A stretch of 64,000 nt of DNA from Rhynchopus sp. YZ270_cl-10 (lineage: Eukaryota; Euglenozoa; Diplonemea; Diplonemida; Diplonemidae). The notes beneath the pieces were generated by a model. It was not told the origin of the DNA, did no database searches, and worked only from the letters and a program-made list of their open reading frames with translations. Where the stretch lies: assembly GCA_964035575.1 (NCBI GenBank), contig OZ037874.1:930001-994000 (forward strand), in the 5' to 3' direction. Within the stretch, counting starts at the first letter, position 1. Each line of letters begins with the position of its first letter. Of this stretch, positions 10,943-22,600 are shown piece by piece. A program made the position numbers and the translations under genes.

Positions 10943-11215
10943 CGTAGCCTGCATGAGTCCGCCAAAAATAAATCCCAAGACCCGCCCCGCGTTGAGGCGG
11001 ACTTTTGACTGAGTCCGCTCAGACTCGGCTCGAGTCTGCCACGTCCGTCGCAAGTCCGCCCGAGTTTTGGCGGATTGAGACGGACTATGGAGGACTTTGA
11101 AAGTCCGTCTCAAGTCCGCCAAACCTCGGGTGGACTCGACTTGAGACAGACTTTCAAAGTCCGCCATAGTCCGTCTCAACTACAGGCGGACTCCGGTGGA
11201 CTCAGGCGGACTACG
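10943..11215. mobile_element. AGTCCGCC-rich foldback element
   Basis: Its ends are related inverted repeats (CGTAGCCTGCATGAGTCCGCC against the reverse complement of the right end, four mismatches). Inside, a segment of about 39 bp at 11077-11115 and its near-perfect reverse complement at about 11142-11180 form a second stem. The 8-mer AGTCCGCC or its complement recurs many times. It is absent from the matching place upstream of genes A and C, so it inserted after the units duplicated. Confidence 0.65.
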
Positions 11216-11309
11216 AAGTATGGCCTTTCCAGCATTTTTACGTTAACGGCACTTTGGTCGGATGTTACATTGTTACGTATGCGAGTTTTCTTAACGTTAA
11301 CTTGCCCCA

Positions 11310-11327
11310 CCTCGCTCGACCAACGTA
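11310..11327 (+). promoter_or_regulatory. Conserved 18-nt upstream motif, gene B
   Basis: The motif matches the gene A copy exactly. About 665 bp separate it from the gene B start. The region directly upstream was replaced by the AGTCCGCC element, which leaves the motif intact. Confidence 0.5.
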
Positions 11328-11932
11328 TTATGACAGAGAGAGTGTGTGTGCCTTGCACTGCCATACTTCTGTTAGTACTATTGTGTTTTACTCCTTGTTT
11401 TTCGTTGTCTAGATTGTATGCACAGGCATGTTACTCTTACAACGTTTCTTTATTATATATTTTTTTACGCTTACCTACACTGTTGGGTTAAGTGCAGTAT
11501 TCATTCGACCCTGACTCTGCCTTACACCACGTTTGCTTGTTTATATGAAGCAGTGTTCCACTCAAGGTGGGGGAGTGTGTCGCTGTCCTTGTTTCGGGGA
11601 CTTACTCTTTTTTCTACTTTTTTTCTTTTTTTTATTCTATTGAAAATCTTGGTTGCATTGGTGTAGACACCTGAGGACAGCTCCACTATTCATTTCTTTG
11701 TGTTTGTTTCCGTTATGCCACATCACCCTCAACTCTTCTCACTCACCATAACCTCCTTGGTGGTTCCTGTTGCAAGGGATGTGCGTGTCCACATGAGGGA
11801 CGTTTGTCTTCATTTTGTTTTACTTTGTTTTTTCAAAGCACCTTCGCATAAGGAATGTAAACGTTTCCAATCCTGAATAGGTCCCCCATCTCTTCTTTCC
11901 AACGTAAACAACCACTCCCACCATGCTCCTGA
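11328..11932. other. Gene B leader region
   Basis: It carries the GAGAGTGTGTGTGCCTTGC block shared with genes A and C, then about 290 bp that gene A lacks (about 11450-11740). The proximal GGTGGTTCCTGTTGCAAGGG block follows, shared by A, B and C. No separate gene is seen. Confidence 0.55.
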
Positions 11933-11977
11933 CTACCCCTCAACAGAAGACAACGCTTGTTTTTTAAACCTCTTTTT
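11933..11977 (+). promoter_or_regulatory. uORF, 14 codons, before gene B
   Basis: It is identical to the uORF of gene A (MLLTTPQQKTTLVF) and closes before the gene start. Confidence 0.55.
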
Positions 11978-11992
11978 TCTTTCGTTTCTGCA

Positions 11993-14900
11993 ATGGGTTC
12001 CGATCCCGATCTGAAGCCAGGCGACGACAACAGGTCTGCCCTGGTGAGTGCGCAGGCCTTGCTGATGGAGAACTACACAACACCGTCACAGCCGGTCCCG
12101 CATGGGTCCTTCAGGTGCACATCGTACGCTCCTGTGGACGGGTCTGCCCCACAGGCGCACATCTTCATCGGCGACACTGACGACGACAAGACGGTGCGGC
12201 ACTACCAAGAGGACCCTGCCAGCTTCACTGGCTGGACTGGTGAGGACATCGGTCTGAATGGGTCGAAAACTAAACAGCTGGTTGCAGGCTATGATGAAAA
12301 GGGACTCGTTCTGTTCTGTCTGAGCACCTCCCTCGAGGTGAGCTACATGCGTGCCATCCCAGTCAACAAGAAGGGCAAAGTGACCTTCCTCCCCATGACG
12401 TGGACGACCATCGGGGCATTCCCAACTGATCACAGCTCCCACTCCACGACGCAGGTGCTCTCGCTTGCCACAGACATGAAGCTGTACGCAGGGTGGGAGC
12501 GGACCGACACCAGCAGTGAGGATCTGGTGTGGCAGATTGACTGGTCTAAGACAAAGGACAACTGGTCGCAGCTGAAGATGGACCACAGCCACAAGTACTT
12601 CTACGCCATGCAGGGTGGTGACGACAGTTTGTACGTGTCGGTGTCGGACAGCGACGGGGATAATTTCTACATCAACCGTTACGAAGACAAGTCGTGGACA
12701 ACAATCTGGGAAGACAGCAAGTACAAAAGCAAGCAGCTGGAGGTCACGACACTGCCGCAACAGAAGAACTGCCACGGGGTGTACTCACGCGACTCAAGCA
12801 ACACTCTGCAGTGGCATTCGTACAACAGCTCCACAAAGAAGACGACGTCGACGGAGCTCATGAAGATGCACGTTGAGACCTTCACTGTTGTGCAAGGGGA
12901 GACGTCTGAGTTCGAAAAGATCATTGCTGTGACGACGGACAACCTTCTGTACTCAGTGTCTTACAACGGGACGGACTTCTCTGACCCCATTCAGGTGGGT
13001 GCAGCTGCGTCTGACATCATCGGCGCTTCCTTTCCTGGGGACACGAACCACGCAGCACTGTTCTACGCACACACTTCGGGGAACCTTGTGGAGATGACAC
13101 AGAGCAGCGACGACGCCTTTCACCGTACACACGTGTGCGTCGAACCCGACGAGACGTTCAAGGACCCGAGCGAGTCGTCTGGGATCGCTGCAGGGTACCA
13201 CTATGGTTCCCCAGAGCTGTTCTCGATGTCGGGCTCGAAGATATTCCGCTACACTGTGAACTCAAAGGCCGACCTGCTTCAGCACCTTTGGACGAAGAAC
13301 GATGCCGACTTCCCCGACAACCACACACCTGCCTCCATCTGCAACACGACAGATGGCAGTGGCCGTATCGTGCTCTTCTGTGAGGACGACAAAGGTGAGG
13401 TGTGGGTGCGCACCTTTGGTGTGCCTCAGGGGTGGCAGTCCCTTGGGAATGGACCTTCGGGCGGGATCTCGAAGGTCTTCAGTGCGGGGCTGGTGAACGA
13501 CGTCGTGACGCTGATGTCAGTTGTGACGTTTACATCGGAGACGAAGGTGTACAATGTGATTGTCACTGCTGGGGACGACTTTGGGAAGTGGAAGCAGGCG
13601 ACGTCGAACGACCATGGCAGTGCGACCAGCGTTTCTGTTGGGCGGACCAGCTTCGCAGACGGGTTCTTCACGAACTCGAAGAATGGTGGGATCTACTTTT
13701 ATGAGTTGGGGACCCAGACCTCGAAGCAGACGTACAAGGCGGGCACCAAGTACGACACAGTGTACGCAACCCCCACCAGCACAGACGAAGTCATTGCAGA
13801 GTCGCAGCACACGCTGCACTACGTGACCGTGTTTGAGGATGTGCGCATATCGTACCGGACGTTCAACAACGGCAGGCTTTCGATGTACTACAACACGGCA
13901 GGGCAACTTGTTTTCTTGGACTCTGACTATGGTGACTCGTACTACATTTACCGCATCACGATGACGTCCCCAGGGATCTTCTCCACCGACACAACGGCAG
14001 CGACAAGCTGCATTGCGGCCGTCGGACTCAGTGATGACGTCGTCTTTGGACGTGACAATGATACCTACCCCTCGCAGTTCAAGTTGAAGAATCAGTCAGA
14101 CAAGGTTCCGACCTACACCGTTCCCAGGCTCCAGCAGAAGACTGGAGACAACAACGAACGTCCGCTGACGACGTTTGCATCGTGGAACATCAACTTCATG
14201 GTGACGGACAAGAACGGGGCTGGTGTTGCGAACACGAAGGTGTCGTACAAGCCTGTTGAGGACGACGTGGTGCTGCGTGTGAACGGGAAGCTTGTGAGCA
14301 TTGGGCAGAGCGACCCAGAGATGGTTGCATACACAAACGTACGTGGTGCTGTCAACGTGATGAGTGTTGCTGACTCCCTGCACTGCCCTGTGTTCGAGGT
14401 GTGGACAGACCTGCACACCGACCTTGACAACGAAGCAACGTCTGTCCTTGAGCCGAACAACGAGGAGCAGCTGTACCTTGGGAAGGTGACACTCGAGGAG
14501 CTTCAGGACGCAACCACACACGACCTGAAAGGGGACGGCAAGCGTGAGAAACTGTTCCCGTCGGACCAGGAAGGGCTCGACAATGACTTCGTGTTGGGAC
14601 TCCACGCAACTGTGAACGCAGGCAAGCATTCGACAGACATCACAAACGCGTACGACCTGAGCTCCATCACCTCACGCAACAGCAGGGGCACCATCCTCCA
14701 CTCGACCACCCACGCACGTGCACACGAAATCCGCCGACTGGACCCAGAGACGTGCGCAAAGACAAGCTTCCGCATCAAGTACCTCCGCAACGCAGAGGGG
14801 AAGAGGAGTGTCAAGTACGAGTCGCTTCCGCCAAACGTCATATCCGAGATCATCGACGACATGGATGGTGAGCCATACACAGGCACGTACGGCGAGCTTA

Positions 14901-16801
14901 TGTTGAGTGCGAACTCGGGCTTCGTGGACGTGCAGGAGACAGCCTTCGTTGGTGAGGATGTGACGAAGCCTAGTGGGAAGAAGGGTTTCTTCAAGAAGGC
15001 TCTGAAGGCTGCTGTGAGCTTCGTTGTGGACGGCGTGAAGAAGGTGTGGAAGGGTGTGATTGAGTTTGTTGAGGACGTGATGTCTGCTGCACAGTCGCTC
15101 TTTGCACACCTTGGTGTTCTCTTCAAGCAGATGTTTGAGTGGCTCGGGTCGTTCTTTGGTTGGAAGGATATCCTGAACACGAGCAACCTGATTGAGACGT
15201 ACGTGAAGACGTTCATGGAGAATGGAGACGATATCTTCGAGGACATGGGAAAGAGGTTTGACGGCTGCATCGACACACTGAAGGAGAAGTACGGTTCAGG
15301 TTTGCCTGATGACTATCCTGATGGCATGAGCGAAGCGATGCGCCAGACTGGTGATGACGGTATGACTCAGGCGAATGAGGTGAACCAGGAAGTCGGTGAC
15401 CCGGGCAGGTCTGAGGAAGACAAGAACAAGACTGTGTACGGAACGGACCCGCAGGCGACGTGGCTTACAGATGTGTTCACAGGTGTGGCGCCTACAATGG
15501 AGGACAGCGACGTCTTTGAGGCGAATGAGTCGCTGGTGTCGCTTATGAACCAAATGAAGTCCGGCACAAGCGACGCTATGACTGCAGCCGGCGAAGGTCA
15601 GGCAGACAACCAACAGGACATGTGTGAGCAGGTGGACAAGGATGGGACAAGCGTCTCCCTGAGCGACTTCCTGGGGAACCTGAAGGCGTTCTTCGTGGAC
15701 GCTGCTCTCGACGGTACGAAGGCTGCGGGTGACTGCTTCTTCTCACTGGGTGGAAAGATGGTGACACAGGTACTTACCATCATCACCAGGAAGATCAAGA
15801 TCCCGATCATCAGCACACTCTGGAAAACCGTCATCACGGACGGCGACGACCTGACGCTGCTGAATCTCTTCTCCCTCCTCGGTGCCGTGCCTGCCACCCT
15901 TGCCTACAAGCTGATGTGCTTTGTCAAGACCAAGAAGATCTACGCCCCAGTTGTTGCGAAGACCAAGGACATCAAAAACAGCACATACCAGATCGCTCTG
16001 GACGCGGTGTCGGACCAACTGAGTGGCTTGCCCAAGGCGATGGCCACACGTACCAAGGGCGACGATCACGATACCGACAGTACGGACAGCGAGGACAGCG
16101 ATGAGAAGACGGTGAAGATCGCTTCATTCGTCTTTGGTACGGTGTACTCCGTTAATTACGGACTGATGGGCATCTTTGACTCCATGAATGCTTCGACACC
16201 CACAATACGCACTCCTTCCATTAACATGGTCAGTAAAGTAGTCGGGTGGATGAACACAGTGAACACCCTCATCTCTATCATTGTGTCTTGGCCCAGTTGG
16301 ATTTCGAAGTACCCGATCTGGAAAGGTCTGAATCAGAACCCGCAAGCCACGGCGGAGGAGCTTGCGTGGCTATTTACCTGGCCGTTCTGGATCGCTGACC
16401 TTTTCCCGAGTAATCCCGCAGAGCCTGACGCTGTGGCGGTGGCTAGAACGACCATGGTCATGTTTATATGGGGGTGTCCGCACATTGCGACATATGTTGG
16501 CGTTATGATCGAGGATATCAAAGCGATTGACTGGGACGACTCGGACGGCTGGCCGAAGACGAGTTTTGGGTTGAAGGTGGCACAGAACTTCCTCACCTCC
16601 ATTGGTGAGGCCTCGTGGGGCATTCGTGGAGCCGCGTCGCTGAGACTCATCAACCCTGATGCCGAGCCGGTCACCAAGACATTGGCAGCGCTCACTATCA
16701 TTGGGTGGGAGACTGTCGCGTTCGAAACCCCCGCCCTCCTCAGTCTCATCAGAACTGCGCAGGACTTCGCAATCTGGAGGACGCATCGTGTTGCGTATTA
16801 G
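11993..16801 (+). CDS. Gene B: propeller/Ig-like/polytopic membrane protein family
   Basis: 1602 residues, same domain order as gene A, unknown function. Over residues 1 to about 1053 only about three amino-acid differences from gene A are seen (two at AYTNVRGAVNV, one at LRNAEGKRSV), and silent sites are almost all shared. From SFFGWKDIL onward the proteins separate, with clustered changes in the helical and linker region and wholesale change after the acidic linker (KGDDHDTDSTDSEDSDEK). The C-terminal membrane region keeps only islands such as WPKTSFGLK, QNFLTSIGE and SLIRTAQDF..WRTHRV. The Ig-like segment begins near residue 729. Such a sharp change in divergence fits recent duplication plus gene conversion of the 5' two thirds, or relaxed or diversifying selection on the 3' third. 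Confidence 0.85.
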   Translation: MGSDPDLKPGDDNRSALVSAQALLMENYTTPSQPVPHGSFRCTSYAPVDGSAPQAHIFIGDTDDDKTVRHYQEDPASFTGWTGEDIGLNGSKTKQLVAGYDEKGLVLFCLSTSLEVSYMRAIPVNKKGKVTFLPMTWTTIGAFPTDHSSHSTTQVLSLATDMKLYAGWERTDTSSEDLVWQIDWSKTKDNWSQLKMDHSHKYFYAMQGGDDSLYVSVSDSDGDNFYINRYEDKSWTTIWEDSKYKSKQLEVTTLPQQKNCHGVYSRDSSNTLQWHSYNSSTKKTTSTELMKMHVETFTVVQGETSEFEKIIAVTTDNLLYSVSYNGTDFSDPIQVGAAASDIIGASFPGDTNHAALFYAHTSGNLVEMTQSSDDAFHRTHVCVEPDETFKDPSESSGIAAGYHYGSPELFSMSGSKIFRYTVNSKADLLQHLWTKNDADFPDNHTPASICNTTDGSGRIVLFCEDDKGEVWVRTFGVPQGWQSLGNGPSGGISKVFSAGLVNDVVTLMSVVTFTSETKVYNVIVTAGDDFGKWKQATSNDHGSATSVSVGRTSFADGFFTNSKNGGIYFYELGTQTSKQTYKAGTKYDTVYATPTSTDEVIAESQHTLHYVTVFEDVRISYRTFNNGRLSMYYNTAGQLVFLDSDYGDSYYIYRITMTSPGIFSTDTTAATSCIAAVGLSDDVVFGRDNDTYPSQFKLKNQSDKVPTYTVPRLQQKTGDNNERPLTTFASWNINFMVTDKNGAGVANTKVSYKPVEDDVVLRVNGKLVSIGQSDPEMVAYTNVRGAVNVMSVADSLHCPVFEVWTDLHTDLDNEATSVLEPNNEEQLYLGKVTLEELQDATTHDLKGDGKREKLFPSDQEGLDNDFVLGLHATVNAGKHSTDITNAYDLSSITSRNSRGTILHSTTHARAHEIRRLDPETCAKTSFRIKYLRNAEGKRSVKYESLPPNVISEIIDDMDGEPYTGTYGELMLSANSGFVDVQETAFVGEDVTKPSGKKGFFKKALKAAVSFVVDGVKKVWKGVIEFVEDVMSAAQSLFAHLGVLFKQMFEWLGSFFGWKDILNTSNLIETYVKTFMENGDDIFEDMGKRFDGCIDTLKEKYGSGLPDDYPDGMSEAMRQTGDDGMTQANEVNQEVGDPGRSEEDKNKTVYGTDPQATWLTDVFTGVAPTMEDSDVFEANESLVSLMNQMKSGTSDAMTAAGEGQADNQQDMCEQVDKDGTSVSLSDFLGNLKAFFVDAALDGTKAAGDCFFSLGGKMVTQVLTIITRKIKIPIISTLWKTVITDGDDLTLLNLFSLLGAVPATLAYKLMCFVKTKKIYAPVVAKTKDIKNSTYQIALDAVSDQLSGLPKAMATRTKGDDHDTDSTDSEDSDEKTVKIASFVFGTVYSVNYGLMGIFDSMNASTPTIRTPSINMVSKVVGWMNTVNTLISIIVSWPSWISKYPIWKGLNQNPQATAEELAWLFTWPFWIADLFPSNPAEPDAVAVARTTMVMFIWGCPHIATYVGVMIEDIKAIDWDDSDGWPKTSFGLKVAQNFLTSIGEASWGIRGAASLRLINPDAEPVTKTLAALTIIGWETVAFETPALLSLIRTAQDFAIWRTHRVAY

Positions 16802-16946
16802 GAAGAAAAAAGCCAGGCGTGATATAACAGAAATAAGGAAGAAATACACAACAACTTTGCACACAACGAAAATAATGCGTTTGCCTTCTGACCATCACTC
16901 TTGAGAATAGATGAGATAATATAAACAAAACCTTACTCATTGTTTC

Positions 16947-17120
16947 AAATCTGCGAGAAACCCCCCAACAAAGAGGCCCGATGAGATACCGATGCGTTTC
17001 CCTTTACTTTGCTTCACCCAACAGAGGAGACCGCCAAGGGTAAGGGATCCACCCCCTCCTCCCGTGGTGTGTGTTTCAGTGGATGTGGGGTGTTGGGAAA
17101 TTTTGTCAGTTAATCGGCTT
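16947..17120. repeat. 3'-flank module downstream of gene B
   Basis: It matches the other copies up to GGATGTGGGGTGTTG. The usual TCTCTCTGAAGGG part is then replaced by a short different sequence before GTTAATCGGCTTCG resumes. Confidence 0.8.
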
Positions 17121-18738
17121 CGTCTTTTTATTGAAAAGGTCCTTTTGCCAGTTGTGTGCACGTTCAGGAAGGCAACCTCTTTAGCCCCTTAGGGCGTTTT
17201 TAAACCCTTTTTATCTGGTGTTCGTGAGCCCGGGCACTCAGCCCAGAGTCAATAGGACCTGCCACATCGTGGGGTGAGGTGTGCGGGCTGTGTCCCCGTC
17301 TGCGTGTTTTTTTTGTTTTGTTTTATTATAATTTTTTTTGCTTCCCTGTTCCATTCAACGTTTATTTTTTGTGAAGGCGCATGGGAAACACACTACGTAT
17401 GTTTTGTACTCTAAAATAGAATCAAGCCCACAAGTCGGCTTACTTCACACAAATAGGGGGTCTTGCCCCACCCCAAATATATATGTGCACGAGACGCACA
17501 CTCGCCTTTCAAGTGTTCTTTTATGATTGTCTCTTTGTACACAGTTTGCAGGTTTAAATTCCTTTCTCTTTGTTCCAAACCCTACACCCTATTCTATCCC
17601 ACCTCTCCACTGAAATAAAATATAAAAAAGACGGAACGGCTTTTTGTGAAGACGATGCAAAATATGTCAAAAACACGACCAGAGAACTCCAGTGTTTTAT
17701 TATTGTATTCCGCGCAAAAGCTAGATGTTCTGTCCGGGCACGGTTATCAGTTCCTTTGTTTTTGTTTTGCACCCTTTAGTGCTTACTGTTTGTGTTATAA
17801 ATAGTAAGTATATGAATGTATGTTTTGCACTTTCAATTTCTCTTTTTCCCCTAACACGATTTGAAACCGATGATCAGAAATCCAACGTAAACATTCAGAT
17901 TATTCCACCTGATTTTGACCCATATCGTATTCGTACAAATAATCGACCGTAAATGTGTTCGACCTTTTCAGGATTTTCCTGGAAGTTCGACCTTTTTTAC
18001 GGTCGATAATTTGTACGAATACGGTATATGACCACATGACATGCTGAAAGGAAATTGAACACTTCTCCCAACTTCTTTTTTTTTTTTTTTTTTTATACTC
18101 AGGCAGCATTCGCTAGTTACTGGGAAGATCAATCAGGGCAGCCCTCACAGGCACGTGCCGAAGTGTGCCCGCCAGCGGTGTGAGTGAGAGTCACACTTGG
18201 TGTGGGGTTTTGGTTAATATTCTCATCATTGTAAAGAGCCTCAGGGAGGTGTCCTGGCTTCTTTTCTTTTTCTATTTAGGAGCAGGTCGAGACAGAGCTA
18301 CACTTCACCGTGCGTTTTACCACAACCTCTCCCCTTTGTCTTTATTGTCTTTATTGTCTTTATTGCTTCAGTGTCGTAAGGCACGTTCATCGCTTCTTTT
18401 TTGCCGCCCAGAGGCGTTTGTACTTCAACTACCATGTTCCCCTCCATCCCTCGTGATAACGAACCTTATTTTTACGAACTCCTTTGTTAACCTCGTGCTA
18501 TGCTCGTGTGCATGCCAATGAAGTGCTTTGGCATTTGTTTCCTTGTGACTCATCATCGCTTTGCGCCACACAGATCTTTGACAACCGGTAGTGCTTTCGT
18601 TTCAACGAAAGTAGCACTTTTATCTTATTTCATGGTTATCATTCATCAGGTGGCTGATTTTGCTCGTATTTTTTATTTTTTTTTTGCATTTTTATTGAAA
18701 ATACATCTGCGAGTTTTCTTAACGTTAACTTGCCCCCC
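17121..18738. other. B-C spacer
   Basis: No gene is seen. The part 17405-18100 matches 2510-3240 upstream of gene A, so the A and C upstream regions share ancestry that gene B lost. A second block (about 18285-18530) also matches gene A's upstream sequence. Confidence 0.6.
17926..18027. mobile_element. Short inverted-repeat element (MITE-like), copy 2
   Basis: The ends CGTATTCGTACAAAT and ATTTGTACGAATACG are perfect complements, and ATCGACCGTA/TACGGTCGAT extends the stem. It is more regular than copy 1 at 3073-3183. Confidence 0.7.
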
Positions 18739-18756
18739 CCTCGCTCGACCAACGTA
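18739..18756 (+). promoter_or_regulatory. Conserved 18-nt upstream motif, gene C
   Basis: The motif is the same as in the other units, about 910 bp before the gene C start. Confidence 0.5.
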
Positions 18757-19596
18757 TTATGACAGAGAGAGTGTGTGTGCCTTGCACTGCCATACTTCTG
18801 TTAGTACTATTGTGTTTCACTCCTTGTTTTTCATTGTCTAGATTGTATGCACAGGCATGTTACTCTTACAACGTTTCTTTATTATATATTTTTTTACGCT
18901 TACCTACACTGTTGGGTTTAGTGTATTCATTCGACCCTGACTCTGCCTCACACCACGTTTGCTTGTTTCTATGAAGCAGTGTTCCACTCAAGGTGGGCGA
19001 GTATCCTCTTCCCCTTGACCATATTTGGGGGCATACTCTTTTTGTCCCTCATTATTTCCCCCCCTTTTTTTTTCTTTTTTTCTTTTTCCTCGTCCAAACC
19101 TTCGCTTGGTGTAGGTACACACGCTGCAGGAAGACGGTGACTCACAGTTGTAGGTGAGCGAAAAACCGCTCCCATGCAACGATTCTGTCGGACTCAAAAT
19201 GGAACGAACACCACAGGGTCTGTTCATGCCCCCACCGCAGGAAAGGTACCCCTGTACAGTCTACGGGTCGTAGTTGCGTTGCACTCCCCATAGCATGTCA
19301 AATCTATGTATGTCTATACTCGGGTGTAGACACCTGAAGGCTCCACTATTTTGTTTGTGTTTGTTTCCGTTGTGCCACATCATCTTCAACTCTTCTCACT
19401 CACCATAACCTCACTGCAGGCATCACCTCCTTGGTGGTTCCTGTTGAAAGGGATGTGCGTGTCCACATGAGGGACGTTTGTCTTCATTTTGTTTTACTTT
19501 GTTTTTTCAAAGCACCTTCGCATAAGGAATGTAAACGTTTCCAATCCTGAATAGGTCCCCCATCTATTCTTTCCAACGTAAACAACCACTCCCACC
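18757..19596. other. Gene C leader region
   Basis: This is the longest of the A-C leaders. It includes about 330 bp (about 18990-19320) with no counterpart before A or B and no credible gene. The proximal GGTGGTTCCTGTTG block is kept. Confidence 0.5.
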
Positions 19597-19692
19597 ATGC
19601 TCCTGACTACCCCTCAACAGAAGACAACGCTTGTTTTAAGCCTCATTTTGTATTTTTTCTGCAATGGGTTCCGATCCGCCAAAAGCAGGTGA
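19597..19692 (+). promoter_or_regulatory. uORF overlapping the gene C start
   Basis: It begins MLLTTPQQKTTL like the others but does not close before the gene. It runs 31 codons in another frame and ends at 19692, past the gene start at 19664. If translated it should lower use of the gene C start. Confidence 0.5.
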
Positions 19693-22600
19693 CAACAACA
19701 AGTCTGCCCTGGTGAGCGCGCAGGCCGCGATGATGGAGAACTACACAACACCGTCGTTGCCGGTCTCAAGTGGGTCCTTCATGTGCGCATCGTACGCTCC
19801 TGTGGACGGAGCTGCCCCACAGGTGCACGCCTTCGTTATCGACACTGACGACAACCAGACCGTGTGGCACTACCAAGAGGACCCTGCCAGCTTCACTGGC
19901 TGGACTGCTGAGGATACCGGCCTCACTGGGTCCAGCACCGAACAGCTGGTTGCAGGCTATGATGACAAGGGACTCGTTCTGTTCAGGCTCAGCACCTCGC
20001 TCAAGGTGTACTACATGCGTGCCATCCCAGTCGGCAAGAAGGGCAGACTCAGCTTCCGTCCAAGCAAGTGGGAGAACGTCGGGTCATTCTCGTCTGGACA
20101 CAGCACCAAGAACAGAGTGCTCTCGCTTGGCCAGGACATGCGTCTGTACGCAGGGTGGGAGCGGACCAGCAGCAGTAGCTCGAACCTGGTGTGGGAGATC
20201 GACTGGTCGAAGACGTCGGACAACTGGACACAGCTGAAGATGGGTAACCAGCACAAACACTTCTACACCCTGAAGGGTGGTGACAATACTGTGTTCACGT
20301 CTCTGTCGGATGACAAGGGGAATAATTACAACATCAAGTGCTGGGACAGACAAAACGAATCGTGGACAACAATCTGGACAAGTGGCAATAACAAAAGCGA
20401 GCAGCTGGAGGTCACGACACTGCCGCAACAGAAGAACCGCATTGGGGTGTACTCACGCGAATCGACGAAGCGTTTGTACTGGCAGTCGTATGACACCTCC
20501 ACAAAGAAGACGACGTCCACGGAGCTGATGGACGGCAAGGACATCATCGACTTCTCTGTCGTGCAAGGGGAGACGTCTGAGTTCGAAAAGATCATTGCTG
20601 TGACGACGGACAACCTTCTGTACTCAGTGTCTTACAACGGGACGGACTTCTCTGACCCCATTCAGGTGGGTGCAGCTGCGTCTGACATCATCGGCGCTTC
20701 CTTTCCTGGGGACACGAACCACGCAGCACTGTTCTACGCACACACTTCGGGGAACCTTGTGGAGATGACACAGAGCAGCGACGACGCCTTTCACCGTACA
20801 CACGTGTGCATCGAACCGGAGGAGACGACCAAGGACCCGCACCTGTCGCGTGGGGTCACTGCAGGGTACCACCTTGGTTCCCCAGTTGTGTTCACAATTA
20901 AGGACTCCACAACGTCACCGCACATCCACCGCTTCACTGCGAACTCGGAGGCAGACATCCTCAAGCACTATTGGACACGAGACGAGTCAGGCTTTCCCCA
21001 AGGCTACACCCCCTCTTCCATCTGGACGACCACAGACAAGGCCGGCCGTCTCGTGCTCTTCTGTGAGGACGACAAAGGCGGAGTCTGGGTGTGCACCTTG
21101 GGTGAACCTGAGGGGTGGCAGTCCCTTGGTAGTGGACCTGCGGCTGCGAGCGGGATGTCGAAGGTCTTCAGTGCGGGGCTGGTGAACGACGTCGTGACGC
21201 TGATGTCAGTTGTGTCGTTTCCCTATTCATCGGACACGATGGTGTACAACGTGCACGTTGTTGGCGACAAGTTTGGCGTGTGGGAGCAGGCGACGTCGAA
21301 CGACCATGGCAGTGCGACCAGCGTTTCTGTTGGGCGGACCAGCTTCGCAGACGGGTTCTTCACGAACTCGAAGAATGGTGGGATCTACTTTTATGAGTTG
21401 GGGACCCTGACCTCGAAGCAGACGTACGCGAAGAACTACACGTACGACACAGTGTACGCAACCCCCACCAGCACAGACGAAGTCATTGCGGAGTCGTCGA
21501 ATACGCTGCACTACGCGCTCCCGGCTGGGGATAAGCACATTTCATCGCAAACATTTTCCCGAGGCACACTTTCGATGTACTACAACACAGCAGGGCAACT
21601 CCAGCTCCTGGTAAGCTCCTACCTGTGGCCAAGCATGACCTACCGCCTCACGATGACGTCTCCTGGAGGATTTTTCTCCGACCCCATGCTGGTGGCGTCA
21701 GGCAGCTATGACCCCGTCGGACTCAGTGACGAACTCATCTTCGGACGTGACACAATGAAGTATCCTGCGCAGTTCCAGAGGTACGGCCATAGTCCAAATC
21801 CGACCTACACCGTTTCCAGGCTCAAGGAAAAGACTGGAGACAGCAACGAAGGTACGCTGACCCGGTTTGCATCGTGGAACATCAACTTCATGGTGACGGA
21901 CAAGAACGGGGCTGGTGTTGCGAACACGAAGGTGTCGTACAAGCCTGTTGAGGACGACGTGGTGCTGCGTGTGAACGGGAAGCTTGTGAGCATTGGGCAG
22001 AGCGACCCAGAGATGGTTGCGTTCACAAACGCACGTGGTGTTGTCAACGTGATGAGTGTTGCTGACTCCCTGCACTGCCCTGTGTTCGAGGTGTGGACAG
22101 ACCTGCACACCGACCTTGACAACGAAGCCACGTCTGCCCTTGAGCCGAACAACGAGGAGCAGCTGTACCTTGGGAAGGTGACACTTGAGGAGCTTCAGGA
22201 CGCAACCACACACGACCTGAAAGGGGATGGCAAGCGTGAGAAGCTGTTCCCGCCAAACCAGGAGGGACTTGACGATAACTTCGTGGAAGGACTCAACGCA
22301 ACTGTGAACGCAGGCAAGCATTCGACAGAAGTGACCAACGCGTACGACCTGAGCTCCATCACCTCACGCAACAGCAGGGGCACCATCCTCCACTCGACCA
22401 CCCACGCACGTGCACACGAAATCCGCCGACTGGACCCAAAGACCTGCGCAAAGACAAGCTTCCACATCGAGTACACCACGTCCTCGGAGGGGGTGAAGGG
22501 TGTCAAGTACGAGGAGCTTCCGCAGGAAGATGTGTCCAAGATTATCGACGACATGCCAGGCGAGGATTACACCGGCACGTATGGTGAGCTTATGGCGAGT

